From NCBI GenBank assembly GCA_963705325.1, contig OY970069.1:2852001-2916000 (forward strand): 64,000 bases of DNA. Reading direction: 5' to 3'. This document shows positions 54,731 through 62,775 of this stretch, one piece after another. The notes below the pieces were generated by a model, which was not told the origin of the DNA, did not search any database, and saw only the letters and a program-made list of their open reading frames with translations. Position numbers and translations under genes: made by a program. The number at the start of each line of letters is the position of its first letter. Position 1 is the first letter of the stretch. This DNA is from DATARH01 sp963705325 (GTDB taxonomy: Bacteria; Pseudomonadota; Alphaproteobacteria; ATCC43930; CGMCC-115725).

Positions 54731-56215
54731 ATGAGCGACACTCCCTCCACGATTGGCCGCTATCAAATCAAGCGCTGGCTTGCCTCGGGCGCGATGGGCG
54801 AGGTGTACGAGGCCTATGACCCCATCATCGACCGGCCGGTGGCGATCAAGATGCTGCGGCGGGAGCTGGTCGAGCGTGGTGACGCCAGCGGCTGGCTCGA
54901 ACGGTTTCGCCATGAGGCGCGCGCCGCCGGGCGGCGTATGCATCCCAACATCGTCATGGTGCTCGACTTCGGCGACCAGGACGGGGCGCCGTATCTGGCG
55001 ATGGAGTACGTCCCCGGCGAAAATGTCGATGCCGCGCTGAAGCGGACCGGCCCGTTCGCCGAGGCCCGCGCCACCTCCGTCGTCACCCAGGTGCTGAGCG
55101 CGCTCGAATTCGCGCACACCAACGGCGTCATCCACCGCGACATCAAGCCGTCGAACATCTTGCTGCCGAAGAGCGGCCCGATAAAGGTCGCCGATTTCGG
55201 CATCGCCCACCTGGAGCAGTCCGATCTGACCATCGACGGCGACGTCCTCGGGACGCCCTCCTACATGGCCCCCGAGCAGCTCCTCGGCGGCCAGGTCGAT
55301 CACCGCGCCGATCTCTACGCGTGCGGGCTGCTGTTCTTCGAGATGCTGACCGGCCAAAAGGCGTTTCAGAACCGCCAGATTTTCGATCTCGTGCGCAATA
55401 TGCGGGAACGCCAACCGGAGGATATCTGGGCGAAGCATCCCGAGGTCTCGCCGGGTCTGGCTGCGGTCATCAACCGCGCGCTGGCGTTCGATCCGGTCGA
55501 GCGGTATCAGAGCGCCGCCGAGTTCGCGGATGCCATCGGTAGTTTGAGCACCGCGGCGGCCCCGGCCAGCACGCGTCAGCTCGATGCCACCGTCGTCGCG
55601 CCGGCCCTGGCGCCCCGGCCGGCCCCGGCAAGCGAACCGCCACCGCTGACATCTCCGCCGAATCTAACACAAGCCGGGCCGCTGACCTCTCCGCCGGCCC
55701 AAACCGGGCCGCTGACGTCCGCGCCGACCCTCACTGGACAGCAGACCGCGTCGTTTGGCGCCGAAACGCTGGCGGCGGTCGAGCACGATCTGTCGACGTT
55801 CATCGGTCCCTTGGCGCGGATCGCGGTGCGCCGGGCGGCGGCGAACTGCTCCGACATGGGCACCCTCTATCGCGAGCTTGCGAAACTGATCAACAACGAG
55901 ACCGACCGCGCTTCCTTTGTCGCCAAGTCGCGCGAGCGCGCCCGTTCCTTCCCCGGCGCGGCGCCGACCCATCCGCCGACGCAGGGGCCGGCGCCAACTC
56001 TCCAGCGCGATGCTCCATCGGCGACTTTTCCGCCCGACGTGCTGAGCCGGATCGAGGCCGGGCTCGCCGAACATCTCGGGCCGATCGCGCGGGTTCTCGT
56101 CCGGCAGCATATGTCTCGGTCGAGTTCGGCCATCGATTTGTGCCGCGAACTCGCGCTATTCATCCCGGACGAGCGGGCCCGGGCGAATTTTTTACGTACG
56201 CTGCGCGCGAGCTGA
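54731..56215 (+). CDS. PknB-type serine/threonine protein kinase with repeated C-terminal domain
   Basis: The 494-residue protein has a Hanks-type kinase domain (about 9-270): the glycine loop L-A-S-G-A-M-G-E-V-Y, catalytic Lys in V-A-I-K-M-L, H-R-D-I-K-P-S-N and D-F-G-I-A. A Pro/Thr-rich linker contains repeated L-T-S-P-P units. Two similar C-terminal domains follow (L-S-T-F-I-G-P-L-A-R-I-A-V-R and L-A-E-H-L-G-P-I-A-R-V-L-V-R), each followed by an L-C-R-E-L-A-like helix. There is no transmembrane segment. It likely acts with the DUF3365 sensor and the FHA-cyclase. The ATG at 54731 fits the kinase domain; a TTG at 54704 is possible. Confidence 0.9.
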   Translation: MSDTPSTIGRYQIKRWLASGAMGEVYEAYDPIIDRPVAIKMLRRELVERGDASGWLERFRHEARAAGRRMHPNIVMVLDFGDQDGAPYLAMEYVPGENVDAALKRTGPFAEARATSVVTQVLSALEFAHTNGVIHRDIKPSNILLPKSGPIKVADFGIAHLEQSDLTIDGDVLGTPSYMAPEQLLGGQVDHRADLYACGLLFFEMLTGQKAFQNRQIFDLVRNMRERQPEDIWAKHPEVSPGLAAVINRALAFDPVERYQSAAEFADAIGSLSTAAAPASTRQLDATVVAPALAPRPAPASEPPPLTSPPNLTQAGPLTSPPAQTGPLTSAPTLTGQQTASFGAETLAAVEHDLSTFIGPLARIAVRRAAANCSDMGTLYRELAKLINNETDRASFVAKSRERARSFPGAAPTHPPTQGPAPTLQRDAPSATFPPDVLSRIEAGLAEHLGPIARVLVRQHMSRSSSAIDLCRELALFIPDERARANFLRTLRAS

Positions 56216-56240
56216 GCCGGCAGTCTTTGGGGGGAAGCCG

Positions 56241-56984
56241 ATGAAGAAGGACGTGTTCACCGGCTTGGCCGTCGCGGCGCTGCTCCTATTCGGCGTATCG
56301 GCTGGTAACCCGTGGGCTCTTGCGGCTGTTCCGCAGGAGTCGGCGCAAGGCGGGACGATTCCGGGGACGCCGGAACTGATCCGCCAGATCCAGTTCATGC
56401 TGCAGACCGTCGGCATCGAACCCGGGCCGATCGACGGCAACGCCCAGGCGTTGACCAACCGCGCGGCTCATCAATTCCAATTGCTGAACGGGCTGCCGAT
56501 TACCGACATCACCAATGGCGGGCCGATTTCGACCGACTTTCTCGAAGCCCTGCGCCGCCAGGCCGCGGCGAAAATGGGGGTCATGCCCACGCCGGGTCCG
56601 CCGCCCGGTCAGGCCGCGGTTACGCCGACTGCGCCCACCCCGCCGCCCGGTCAAGCCGCGGTGACACCGCCCACGCTCACTCCGGCGCCGCCCGCGGCCG
56701 CTCCGGTCCCGCCGCCACCTCCGCCGCCCGACCGCTTCGCCAGCTGTCAGTTCGATCCGAAGGACTTCGTCGTCGGCGGCAAGCAATACACGCCGCAATC
56801 CTTCCTCGACGAAGGCTTTGGCGGCTCGACCGACCGGGCGGTGACCAATCTCCAGCAGCGCCTCACCGAAGCGCGCAACATCGCCGAGAAGATTGGCGGG
56901 ACGGCGCTGCTTGAGGTGCAGCGGCAGGCCCGCGTGCTGGCCTATTTCCAGTGCCGGCAAACGATCGAGCAGGCGGCGAAGTAG
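56241..56984 (+). CDS. secreted peptidoglycan-binding-domain protein
   Basis: The 247-residue protein has a signal peptide, then a peptidoglycan-binding-1-like module (I-R-Q-I-Q-F-M-L-Q-T-V-G-I-E-P-G-P-I-D-G-N). A Pro-rich linker follows with a repeated P-P-P-G-Q-A-A-V-T-P unit and a poly-Pro run. The C-terminal domain has paired cysteines (S-C-Q-F-D-P-K-D and Y-F-Q-C-R-Q). It is probably periplasmic. Location after the kinase gene suggests a cell-wall-linked output of the signalling cluster. Confidence 0.75.
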   Translation: MKKDVFTGLAVAALLLFGVSAGNPWALAAVPQESAQGGTIPGTPELIRQIQFMLQTVGIEPGPIDGNAQALTNRAAHQFQLLNGLPITDITNGGPISTDFLEALRRQAAAKMGVMPTPGPPPGQAAVTPTAPTPPPGQAAVTPPTLTPAPPAAAPVPPPPPPPDRFASCQFDPKDFVVGGKQYTPQSFLDEGFGGSTDRAVTNLQQRLTEARNIAEKIGGTALLEVQRQARVLAYFQCRQTIEQAAK

Positions 56985-57002
56985 CCCCCCGCGCCCGGCC
57001 GG

Positions 57003-57878
57003 TCAAACCGCCACGCGGTAGGTGCGAACCTCGCGCGAGATGTTTTTCAGCTCGTTGGTTTGGACGTATTCGAACTTGAAGCCTTCGTGGCCTTGAAGCT
57101 GGTCGTGCACGACGCCGGTCACCAGGATGCCGCCCGGTGTCGCCAGGGCCTGGACGCGAGCCGCGATGTTGATCGCGTCGCCGTGCATGGCGCCCCCTGG
57201 GGTAATCAATATGTCCCCGGAATTGACGCCGATGCGAAATTCCATCCGCCGCGTCGGCGGCAGCCGCAGGTTGAGGTGCGCGAAGGTTCGCTGGCAGGTA
57301 ATGGCGCATTTGAGGGCGGCTTCCGTGCTGGGAAACAGCAGCAGGATCCCGTCGCCGGCGATGTTGACAATGCGGCCGTTGTCCCGCTCGGTCTCGTGGC
57401 GGAAGACGTCGAGGCAGGTTTCGATCTGCCGCGCGGTCGCGATGTCGTCGTCTTCGATCAGCCGCGAGTAGCCCGCCACGTCGGCATAGAGGACGGCGTA
57501 CATGCGGCGGTCGTCGCGGCTGAGCGCCAGGGTGACCTCTTCCCCGCTCGTATACAGCTCAACGCGGAGCTGGATTCCGTCGGCGAGTTCGATGAGGTCC
57601 CCGGTGCGCAGGGTGACCTGTTCGCGCACGGGGATGCCGTTCACCACCGTCAGGTTGACCGCGCTCAGATGCGTGAGCGTCAGCCGCCCATCCGCCCAGC
57701 TCAGCTCGGCGTGGGAGCGCGACACCGTCGGATGATTGATCTGCACCCCGCAATGCGGCGCGCGCCCGATCATGGTCTTGCCGGGACCCAGCGGATACTG
57801 CGGTTCGCTCGGCCACGGTTTGCTGCCCGCGGGGATCAGAACGCCGACCGGAGGGAACCCTTTCGCATCGTCCGCCAA
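57003..57878 (-). CDS. FHA domain plus class III adenylate cyclase
   Basis: The 291-residue protein has an FHA domain (about 30-110) with I-G-R-A-P-H-C-G-V, V-S-R-S-H-A-E-L and V-N-G-I-P-V. A class III nucleotide cyclase domain (about 120-290) follows with V-L-Y-A-D-V-A-G-Y-S-R, N-I-A-G-D-G-I-L-L-L-F-P and D-A-I-N-I-A-A-R-V. The metal-binding aspartates are present (D-V-A-G and the D in A-G-D-G), so activity is likely. FHA domains bind phospho-Thr, so the convergent Ser/Thr kinase is a natural partner. Confidence 0.9.
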   Translation of the reverse strand: MADDAKGFPPVGVLIPAGSKPWPSEPQYPLGPGKTMIGRAPHCGVQINHPTVSRSHAELSWADGRLTLTHLSAVNLTVVNGIPVREQVTLRTGDLIELADGIQLRVELYTSGEEVTLALSRDDRRMYAVLYADVAGYSRLIEDDDIATARQIETCLDVFRHETERDNGRIVNIAGDGILLLFPSTEAALKCAITCQRTFAHLNLRLPPTRRMEFRIGVNSGDILITPGGAMHGDAINIAARVQALATPGGILVTGVVHDQLQGHEGFKFEYVQTNELKNISREVRTYRVAV

Positions 57879-57987
57879 TGTCTTGGCCTTCGAACCGGGT
57901 GAAAAGCAGACCGCTCAGCTTCTAGCGCATCGACTTTAATTTGCCACGAGCCGCGCCGCAAAGACACTTTACGTCGAACTTGCCATC

Positions 57988-58164
57988 TCAGCGCTTCGCC
58001 GTTCCCGGCCTTTCGCCCGGCTCCGGCTTGCCGTTCTCGCGCGCCCGCGCCTGTTCCTTGCGGCGTTGCAGATTGGCGCGCAGCGCCGCGGCCAGGCGCT
58101 TGTCGCGCGCCGCCTGCTCGGCCCGGCGCGCCGGGGTCAGGTGAGGGTCGCGCCGCTCCGTCAT
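57988..58164 (-). CDS. small basic alphaproteobacterial protein
   Basis: A 58-codon frame starts with ATG at 58164. It is rich in Arg, Ala and Glu, with the repeated pattern A-A-L-R-A-N-L-Q-R-R-K-E-Q-A-R-A-R-E. Small proteins of this shape are common in alphaproteobacteria and predicted to be helical; their function is unknown. It is the nearest gene upstream of tRNA-Thr, on the opposite strand. Confidence 0.6.
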   Translation of the reverse strand: MTERRDPHLTPARRAEQAARDKRLAAALRANLQRRKEQARARENGKPEPGERPGTAKR

Positions 58165-58251
58165 GCCTCGCGAGGCTGGAGCGCCCCGCCTTCCTTGTCA
58201 ATCGGCGGGGCGTCGTGTATCTCCGGGCGCCGCGCAGGCGTTGCGCCCGGC

Positions 58252-58326
<75 letters not shown>

Positions 58327-58410
58327 TATTTCTCAATCACTTAGCGTCTAGTTCGTTAACGCGAAATGCCCTGAAACTACCCTAAACAGCCCGGAACAAA
58401 CCCTGAAATC

Positions 58411-58431
58411 TTGGGGAGAACTTGGGGAGAA
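58411..58431 (+). repeat. tandem direct repeat near the tRNA junction
   Basis: TTGGGGAGAA occurs twice (58411-58420 and 58422-58431), separated by one base, 85 bases after the tRNA. Short direct repeats in this position can be arm-type binding sites of a tyrosine integrase, but no integrase gene is in view. The 263-base gap 58327-58589 holds nothing else that I can support. Confidence 0.4.
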
Positions 58432-58589
58432 ATTCGGCGTGCTGTTCTTATGGGGATCGCGATTCGCTGATTTTCAGATTCCTCGCCTGGCCGGTCGCGT
58501 TCTCAAAATGAAGCAATTCCGCATATTCTTGTTTTCCTTGTGGCCGCCTCGCCTCTGATGCCTACTGATATTGCCCGGTTCAACTCGAC

Positions 58590-58832
58590 ATGGAGTTTCC
58601 GGGCAACATGCTTCCCTATATCGATCGTCCGCAGAGCGAGATTTTTAACACTCGCTATTTGCCGCAGCGCGCTTTCGCCGACGCGATCAACTCGTCTGTT
58701 CGCGTTGTTGAGCTGAAGGTTGCTGCGGGAAAGCTTCCGGCTGTTCGCGACGGCGGCCGAATCAAGATCAAGGTCTCACCGGCCGAATATCTCTCGGCGC
58801 TCCCGGACGCGTGCCCGGTGGTAGCCGAGTAA
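58590..58832 (+). CDS. small phage-associated protein, possible DNA-binding
   Basis: The 80-residue protein has a predicted helical N-terminal half (L-P-Q-R-A-F-A-D-A-I-N-S-S-V-R-V-V-E-L-K). A short basic C-terminus follows, ending in a pattern seen in MerR/AlpA-type HTH proteins (G-G-R-I-K-I-K-V-S-P-A-E-Y). It is the first gene after the tRNA and could be a repressor or excisionase-like regulator. Met 58608 is an alternative start. Confidence 0.5.
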   Translation: MEFPGNMLPYIDRPQSEIFNTRYLPQRAFADAINSSVRVVELKVAAGKLPAVRDGGRIKIKVSPAEYLSALPDACPVVAE

Positions 58833-58891
58833 CCCCACCAACGAAAACCAGCCCGAACGCTTTTGCGGAGCGCCGGGCCGGAAGTTTCGAA

Positions 58892-59326
58892 ATGGAGATT
58901 GTCTTGGCAGACGGCGACGCTTTTACCTCACGCGATCCCAATACGCAACCAGCTTGCGTTAAGCCGATCACTGCCACGGTTGCGGCCATGGCTCGACGGC
59001 TCCAACGGCGCTTTGCAGGCTCCGAGCTGGACGAGGTAATGGCCTTCGAACTGATCCGGCTGGCGGCCCTAGAGCGCGGCTACGATCGCGCCCGGCCCGG
59101 CTGGCAGCCGCATCTTGAGGCGATCGAGATAGCCGCCGAGGCGGCGCGCGATCTGGCCATGGAAAGCTACCAGCTCGACAAGGAAGACCTTGCGCGCTTC
59201 GGCCGCCCGTTGCCGCGCTTGCTGTCGTTTGATCCTGACGGTTGCGACCGCGCCGCGTATGCCGCGATGCCCAAGGGCCAGCGCTACCGGCTGAACGGGC
59301 GCGTCATGGTGAAGGAAGCCGCGTAG
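58892..59326 (+). CDS. hypothetical phage protein
   Basis: This protein of about 144 residues is mostly helical, with A-R-R-L-Q-R-R-F-A-G-S-E-L-D-E-V-M-A-F-E-L and I-E-I-A-A-E-A-A-R-D-L-A. It has no recognised domain. The frame is open from GTG 58811, overlapping the previous gene; ATG 58892 is the first Met codon and is used here. Its stop shares a base with the GTG start of the primase gene, so the two are translationally coupled. Confidence 0.5.
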   Translation: MEIVLADGDAFTSRDPNTQPACVKPITATVAAMARRLQRRFAGSELDEVMAFELIRLAALERGYDRARPGWQPHLEAIEIAAEAARDLAMESYQLDKEDLARFGRPLPRLLSFDPDGCDRAAYAAMPKGQRYRLNGRVMVKEAA

Positions 59327-60910
59327 TGTCGGACGAGTGGCCGCCTAAGCACGATCTAGCCGAGGGCAACGACGGCCGCCTTTACCACGGGCACGTCCCG
59401 CCGGGCGCTGATGCCTTGCCGCTTCAGGATCGCACGAGCGGGGAAGCGGTTAACCGGACGGAAACCAAGGGCCAAGGGGGCAAGGGAACGCTGTACCAAG
59501 GTATCCAGCGCTATAACCAGCTCTACGCCTTCGTGTCGGAAGCGGGGAAGCCGTTCGTCTACACGATGCAATCCGATCCGACACTAGAGCCGCCGCGCGA
59601 TGTCCTAGTGAAATCGACGCCGACTCAGTTCGTCGATATTCACGGAAATGAATTTGTCACCAATGATGACGGCGACAAGGTTCTTTTGCCAAAAGCGTGG
59701 CTGCATTCTCCGGCCCGGCGGCAATACCTCAAGGGGATCGTGCTTGATCCTACTGGCCGCTGTGGCCTGGACTATTGGAACCTGTGGCGCGGCTTCGCCG
59801 TTGAGCCGAGGGCAGGCGATTGGACTCGGCTCCGCGAGCATATCCGCAAGATTATCTGCCAGGGCGATCACGAGCTGTTTTTGTACGTGATCCGATGGCT
59901 TGCGCGACTGGTTCAGCATCCCGAGTGGCGCGCCGAGGTTGCGCTCGTGCTGCGCGGTAAGCGCGGAACCGGCAAGGGCAAGGTCGTTGATTGGATCATG
60001 CGCCTTTTTGGCCAGCACGCGTTGCAGATATCGAACCCTGATCACCTAACCGGCCGCTTCAACGCGCATTTGCGCGATTGCATTCTCTTGTTCGTGGACG
60101 AAGCGTTTTTCGCTGGCGATCGATCGAGACAAGGGATTTTGCAATCGCTGATCACCGAGCGAATGATCACGATCGAGCCGAAGAACGTTGATCTTCAGCT
60201 AACCCGAAATTTGCTGCATGTGATCATGGCGTCCAATGAAGATTGGATTGTGCCAGCCGGTGATCGCGAGCGCCGTTATTGCGTGCTCGACGTGTCAGAC
60301 GATCATATTCAGGATCACGCTTACTTCGCGGCGATCGATGAACAGATGAACGCAGGCGGCCTTGCCGCGATGCTGTTCGATCTTCTTTCCGTCCCGCTTG
60401 ATGGCTTCGAAGTTAGGGCGATCCCGCAGACGGACGCGCTCAACGATCAGCAAGTCTTGTCGCTTCCGGCGATTGATAAATGGTGGGTTGAGGTACTGAG
60501 TTCGCGGCTTCATCCTCGAAAGCAAATTCGGGCATGCCGCGTTCGCTTCCTGGCCTGAAGACGGGTTCGCATCAACTGATCTTCTGATGCAGAGCCTTGA
60601 GCGCTACTGCCGCAAAAACAACGTTCGCTATCCGAACGGCCGAGTCGAGCTTGGCCGCTTCATGGTGAAGTTCTATTCGCCGCATCGCCCGCGTGGCCGC
60701 GCTCTGACTGGCGAGGTAGAGGTGAGGCTTGACGGCGAGCCGCCGACGATCCTGCGGGATCATCCCCACGGCTACCTGCTTTTCGGTCTTGATGACGCTC
60801 GCGCGCAATACCTGCATGTGCGGCGACTTCGGATCAATTGGAATGAACCGGGTGAAAGTGCCCTGACTGAACCGGGTATGAACCGGGAGCAACCCATTGA
60901 AGAACAATGA
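59326..60910 (+). pseudogene. phage primase-helicase (D5/VapE-like, DUF5906) with one apparent frameshift
   Basis: Two frames join near 60502 into a protein of about 527 residues. The first has the Walker A G-K-R-G-T-G-K-G-K-V, Walker B-like L-F-V-D-E-A-F-F and an arginine-rich sensor, as in superfamily 3 helicases of phage primase-helicases. The second continues G-F-I-L-E-S-K-F-G-H-A-A-F and the basic tail. The join fits one extra T. The enzyme would unwind the element origin and may prime replication. GTG 59326 is used because it overlaps the upstream stop by one base. Six copies of an octamer lie around its 3-prime end. Confidence 0.75.
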
Positions 60911-61044
60911 GAACCGCGTGGCCGGGTGGAAAGTGCAACTCGTATCAAAATCGTTTTACAGCGATTTGGGATTTACCCGGTTCACCCGGTTCTCTCGGTT
61001 CTTCAAGGACTTATACCCGGCTCATTTCATCTTCTACCCGGTTC
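60845..61044. repeat. cluster of CCCGGTTC/GAACCGGG octamers
   Basis: GAACCGGG occurs at 60845, 60869 and 60880, and its complement CCCGGTTC at 60976, 60985 and 61037. A further copy lies at 58574. Around the last copies a longer direct repeat, T-ACCCGGTTC followed by TCGGTTCTTCAA or TTGGTTCTTCAA, appears at about 60974-61006 and 61034-61058. Their position at the end of the replication gene suggests iterons or regulator sites. This is inference from layout. Confidence 0.55.
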
Positions 61045-61079
61045 TCTTGGTTCTTCAATAGGTTAGAAGGAAGTGAACG

Positions 61080-61442
61080 ATGAACGCGACTACAATCTTA
61101 GCTGAAACCAACGATGGAGCAACGAACATGCTTACGACTATCAAGGAAGCCGAAGATCGCAAGCTCGGGCACATTGATCCGAGGATTCGGAAGGTGTTGC
61201 TGTCGGTCTCTACCAATGGCGATCGAGGTGCGCTGCGAGCGGTGTTGCAGATCGTTGGCAAGATCACCCGTCCAGAGAAACGCGAGAAGGTTTGCGAGCA
61301 TTTTGAAAGCCGCATCAAGCCGCACCTTCGCGCCGCAGTTAAGCGGTTGCATGTGGCCTATCGGATCGTTGCGGCTGAAGAGCAATCCAAAGCATCGGAC
61401 TTCGATCAATGGTTAGAAGATGCCAAGCGCCGCGCCGGGTAG
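61080..61442 (+). CDS. hypothetical phage protein
   Basis: The 120-residue protein is predicted helical and basic (R-I-R-K-V-L-L-S-V-S, R-P-E-K-R-E-K-V-C-E-H-F, H-L-R-A-A-V-K-R-L-H-V-A-Y). It has no recognised domain. GGAAGTGAACG lies ahead of the ATG, a reasonable ribosome binding site. It follows the octamer-rich gap. Confidence 0.6.
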   Translation: MNATTILAETNDGATNMLTTIKEAEDRKLGHIDPRIRKVLLSVSTNGDRGALRAVLQIVGKITRPEKREKVCEHFESRIKPHLRAAVKRLHVAYRIVAAEEQSKASDFDQWLEDAKRRAG

Positions 61443-61730
61443 CGCTCGCCGTTGATGGTGTGCTACAACCTTAGATTTCATTTCATTCCGGGGACTATCG
61501 CGTAATGAGATGCGGCGATACGACTACGCAATGGGGACATGCAGAGAATTAATTCCCGTTGGACAATTTCATTCATGGGGTGCATGTCGCATCGGGGTTG
61601 AAACCGGGTTGCAACGAATTCTTGCGGAGTGTGATCCAGTTCAGCGGCAGATCGAGCCTAAGTTACTGAAGGATCAAACGAAATCAGGTGCGGGTTAAAA
61701 TGACGGATTTACTTGGTGGGGATGGGGAAT
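61443..61730 (+). other. gap without a convincing gene
   Basis: This 288-base stretch contains a 62-codon frame (61510-61698) and a 22-codon frame (61700) with a usable start, but neither shows recognisable motifs or a good ribosome binding site. It may hold a promoter for the next gene. Confidence 0.35.
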
Positions 61731-62138
61731 ATGAGTGGGGAATCAGTTGCGACGCGCATTATCAGTGATCAAAAGCGCGGCTATTCCGCGATCTTTTGGG
61801 AGACTGTGCGCCACACTTGGGAGACGGCCACGGTTTCAGACGTGAAATTTTGCGTCGATATCGCGATCGATCGCAAAAGTCTGAGAAAAAAGCGCAACGA
61901 GGACGGCTGGCAGCGCAAGGCGCTCCACATAAACGGCAAGCCTGCAACTCGCGAACAGCTCGCGGCGAGATACGATTTTGGCGTCGCGTGGGCGCTGTCA
62001 CTGAAGGATGGCGAAGACGATTTCGAGCGGTTCCTTGCTAAGCGCCGTGCCGATGTTTCGCATCAAGTTGATGCGAAACCTGTAGGCGAGGTTTTGGCTC
62101 AACTTGAGCCAAAACCTGTAAAGGCGGGCCAGCGATGA
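61731..62138 (+). CDS. hypothetical phage protein with a C-terminal 12-residue palindrome-encoded repeat
   Basis: The 135-residue protein has no recognised domain. The body includes R-H-T-W-E-T-A-T-V-S-D-V-K-F-C-V-D-I. The last 30 residues consist of two tandem 12-residue units, V-S-H-Q-V-D-A-K-P-V-G-E and V-L-A-Q-L-E-P-K-P-V-K-A, each encoded by a DNA palindrome. The ATG at 61731 has GGGGA upstream. The stop overlaps the next start as ATGA. Confidence 0.55.
   Translation: MSGESVATRIISDQKRGYSAIFWETVRHTWETATVSDVKFCVDIAIDRKSLRKKRNEDGWQRKALHINGKPATREQLAARYDFGVAWALSLKDGEDDFERFLAKRRADVSHQVDAKPVGEVLAQLEPKPVKAGQR
62055..62117 (+). repeat. two tandem palindromes with TCAA-S-TTGA core
   Basis: The first (62055-62079) pairs 12 bases around a central G, and the second (62089-62117) pairs 14 bases around a central C. 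Their centres are 36 bases apart. The core TCAA-S-TTGA is constant, but the flanking bases (GCA/TGC in one, GGC/GCC in the other) change in a compensating way. Both lie in frame inside the 3-prime end of the upstream gene. Confidence 0.7.
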
Positions 62139-62347
62139 CCGGCGACGATCTTGCGGCGCTCTGTGAGCGCCTTGGGGTGCATGTGAGTCCAGACGGTCGC
62201 GTGTCGGCGAGGGATGCGGCCCGCATCCTCGATCTATCGGAGCGTTCGATACGGCGCATGCGGGACGAGCATCGCGGGCCGCCAGCGCTTCGGATGCCGC
62301 TGCGCGGTTGCACGTTCTCGTATCGGCTTGCCGATCTGGCGGCTTGA
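62135..62347 (+). CDS. small HTH protein, AlpA-like
   Basis: The 70-residue protein has a helix-turn-helix-like core S-A-R-D-A-A-R-I-L-D-L-S-E-R-S-I-R-R-M-R and a short wing F-S-Y-R-L-A-D-L. This resembles AlpA or excisionase-type regulators. It overlaps the upstream gene by four bases. A regulator of element excision or capsid gene expression is a reasonable guess. Confidence 0.6.
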   Translation: MTGDDLAALCERLGVHVSPDGRVSARDAARILDLSERSIRRMRDEHRGPPALRMPLRGCTFSYRLADLAA

Positions 62348-62448
62348 GATAAAATCGGCTCCGGCGGCGCGGCCCTTATAAGGTTCCGGCTTCGGCCGAG
62401 CAGGCAGATTGGGACGCTTCAACGCCGGGCCGCCATTTCCCCATCTTC

Positions 62449-62607
62449 GATATGTGAAACCGCTCCCACATTGGCTTGTGGGCGCGGTTCTACGTCTTTG
62501 ATATGTGAAACCGCGCATAAATTAGCTTGTATGCGCGGTTTTACGGCCGCGATATGTGAAACCGCGCGCACATAGGTTTGTGCGCGCGGTTCTACGGCTT
62601 CGATATG
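62449..62607 (+). repeat. 51-bp tandem array with covarying hairpins
   Basis: GATATGT starts at 62449, 62500, 62551 and 62602, an exact 51-base period. Each of the first three units contains a hairpin closed by AACCGC and GCGGTT: 62458-62489 (13 pairs with one mismatch), 62508-62541 (12 pairs) and 62560-62591 (13 perfect pairs). The inner stem differs between copies but both arms change together. The period is a multiple of three, so every frame shows a 17-residue repeat. The region 62348-62775 otherwise has no convincing gene. Confidence 0.75.
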
Positions 62608-62616
62608 TAAAACCGG

Positions 62617-62651
62617 GGGAGGTTTTGTGTCAACTTGACACGAAACTTCCC
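62617..62651 (+). repeat. third TCAA-S-TTGA palindrome
   Basis: A 17-pair hairpin (two wobble pairs) is centred on C 62634. It shares the GAGGTTTTG lead-in and the TCAACTTGA core with the palindrome at 62089, and the flanking arms again covary. It directly follows the 51-bp array. Confidence 0.65.
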
Positions 62652-62738
62652 GGCCTAAACCGGCCACGGGCGGCCACGAATGGCCAACTTCGCCGCTCCC
62701 GATCGGCCCGCGATCCTGGCAGCCTTAGCGCCACGGAT

Positions 62739-62758
62739 AAAAGCGAACGTTCGCTTTT
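62739..62758 (+). terminator. perfect palindrome with T-run upstream of the capsid gene
   Basis: The 20 bases from 62739 form an exact palindrome (AAAAGCGAAC and its complement) followed by two more T residues. It can fold as an 8-bp stem with a 4-base loop and fits a factor-independent terminator or attenuator 18 bases before the preferred capsid start. Confidence 0.5.
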
Positions 62759-62775
62759 TTGGGGGGATCAGGACG

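Noticed and set aside
61510..61698. 62-codon frame in the element
   Set aside because: No ribosome binding site, no recognisable features, unusual composition.
62449..62607. Possible CRISPR array
   Set aside because: The period is exact and short, the repeated part includes the variable hairpin arms, there are no unique spacers, and no cas genes are near.
62419..62667. Minus-strand 82-codon frame with 17-residue repeats
   Set aside because: It exists because the 51-bp DNA repeat is a multiple of three and has few stops. No ribosome binding site or known family supports it.
62680..62775. Extended capsid N-terminus from the ATG at 62680
   Set aside because: It would be translated through a perfect terminator-like palindrome, while GGGGGG directly precedes the later ATG at 62776.
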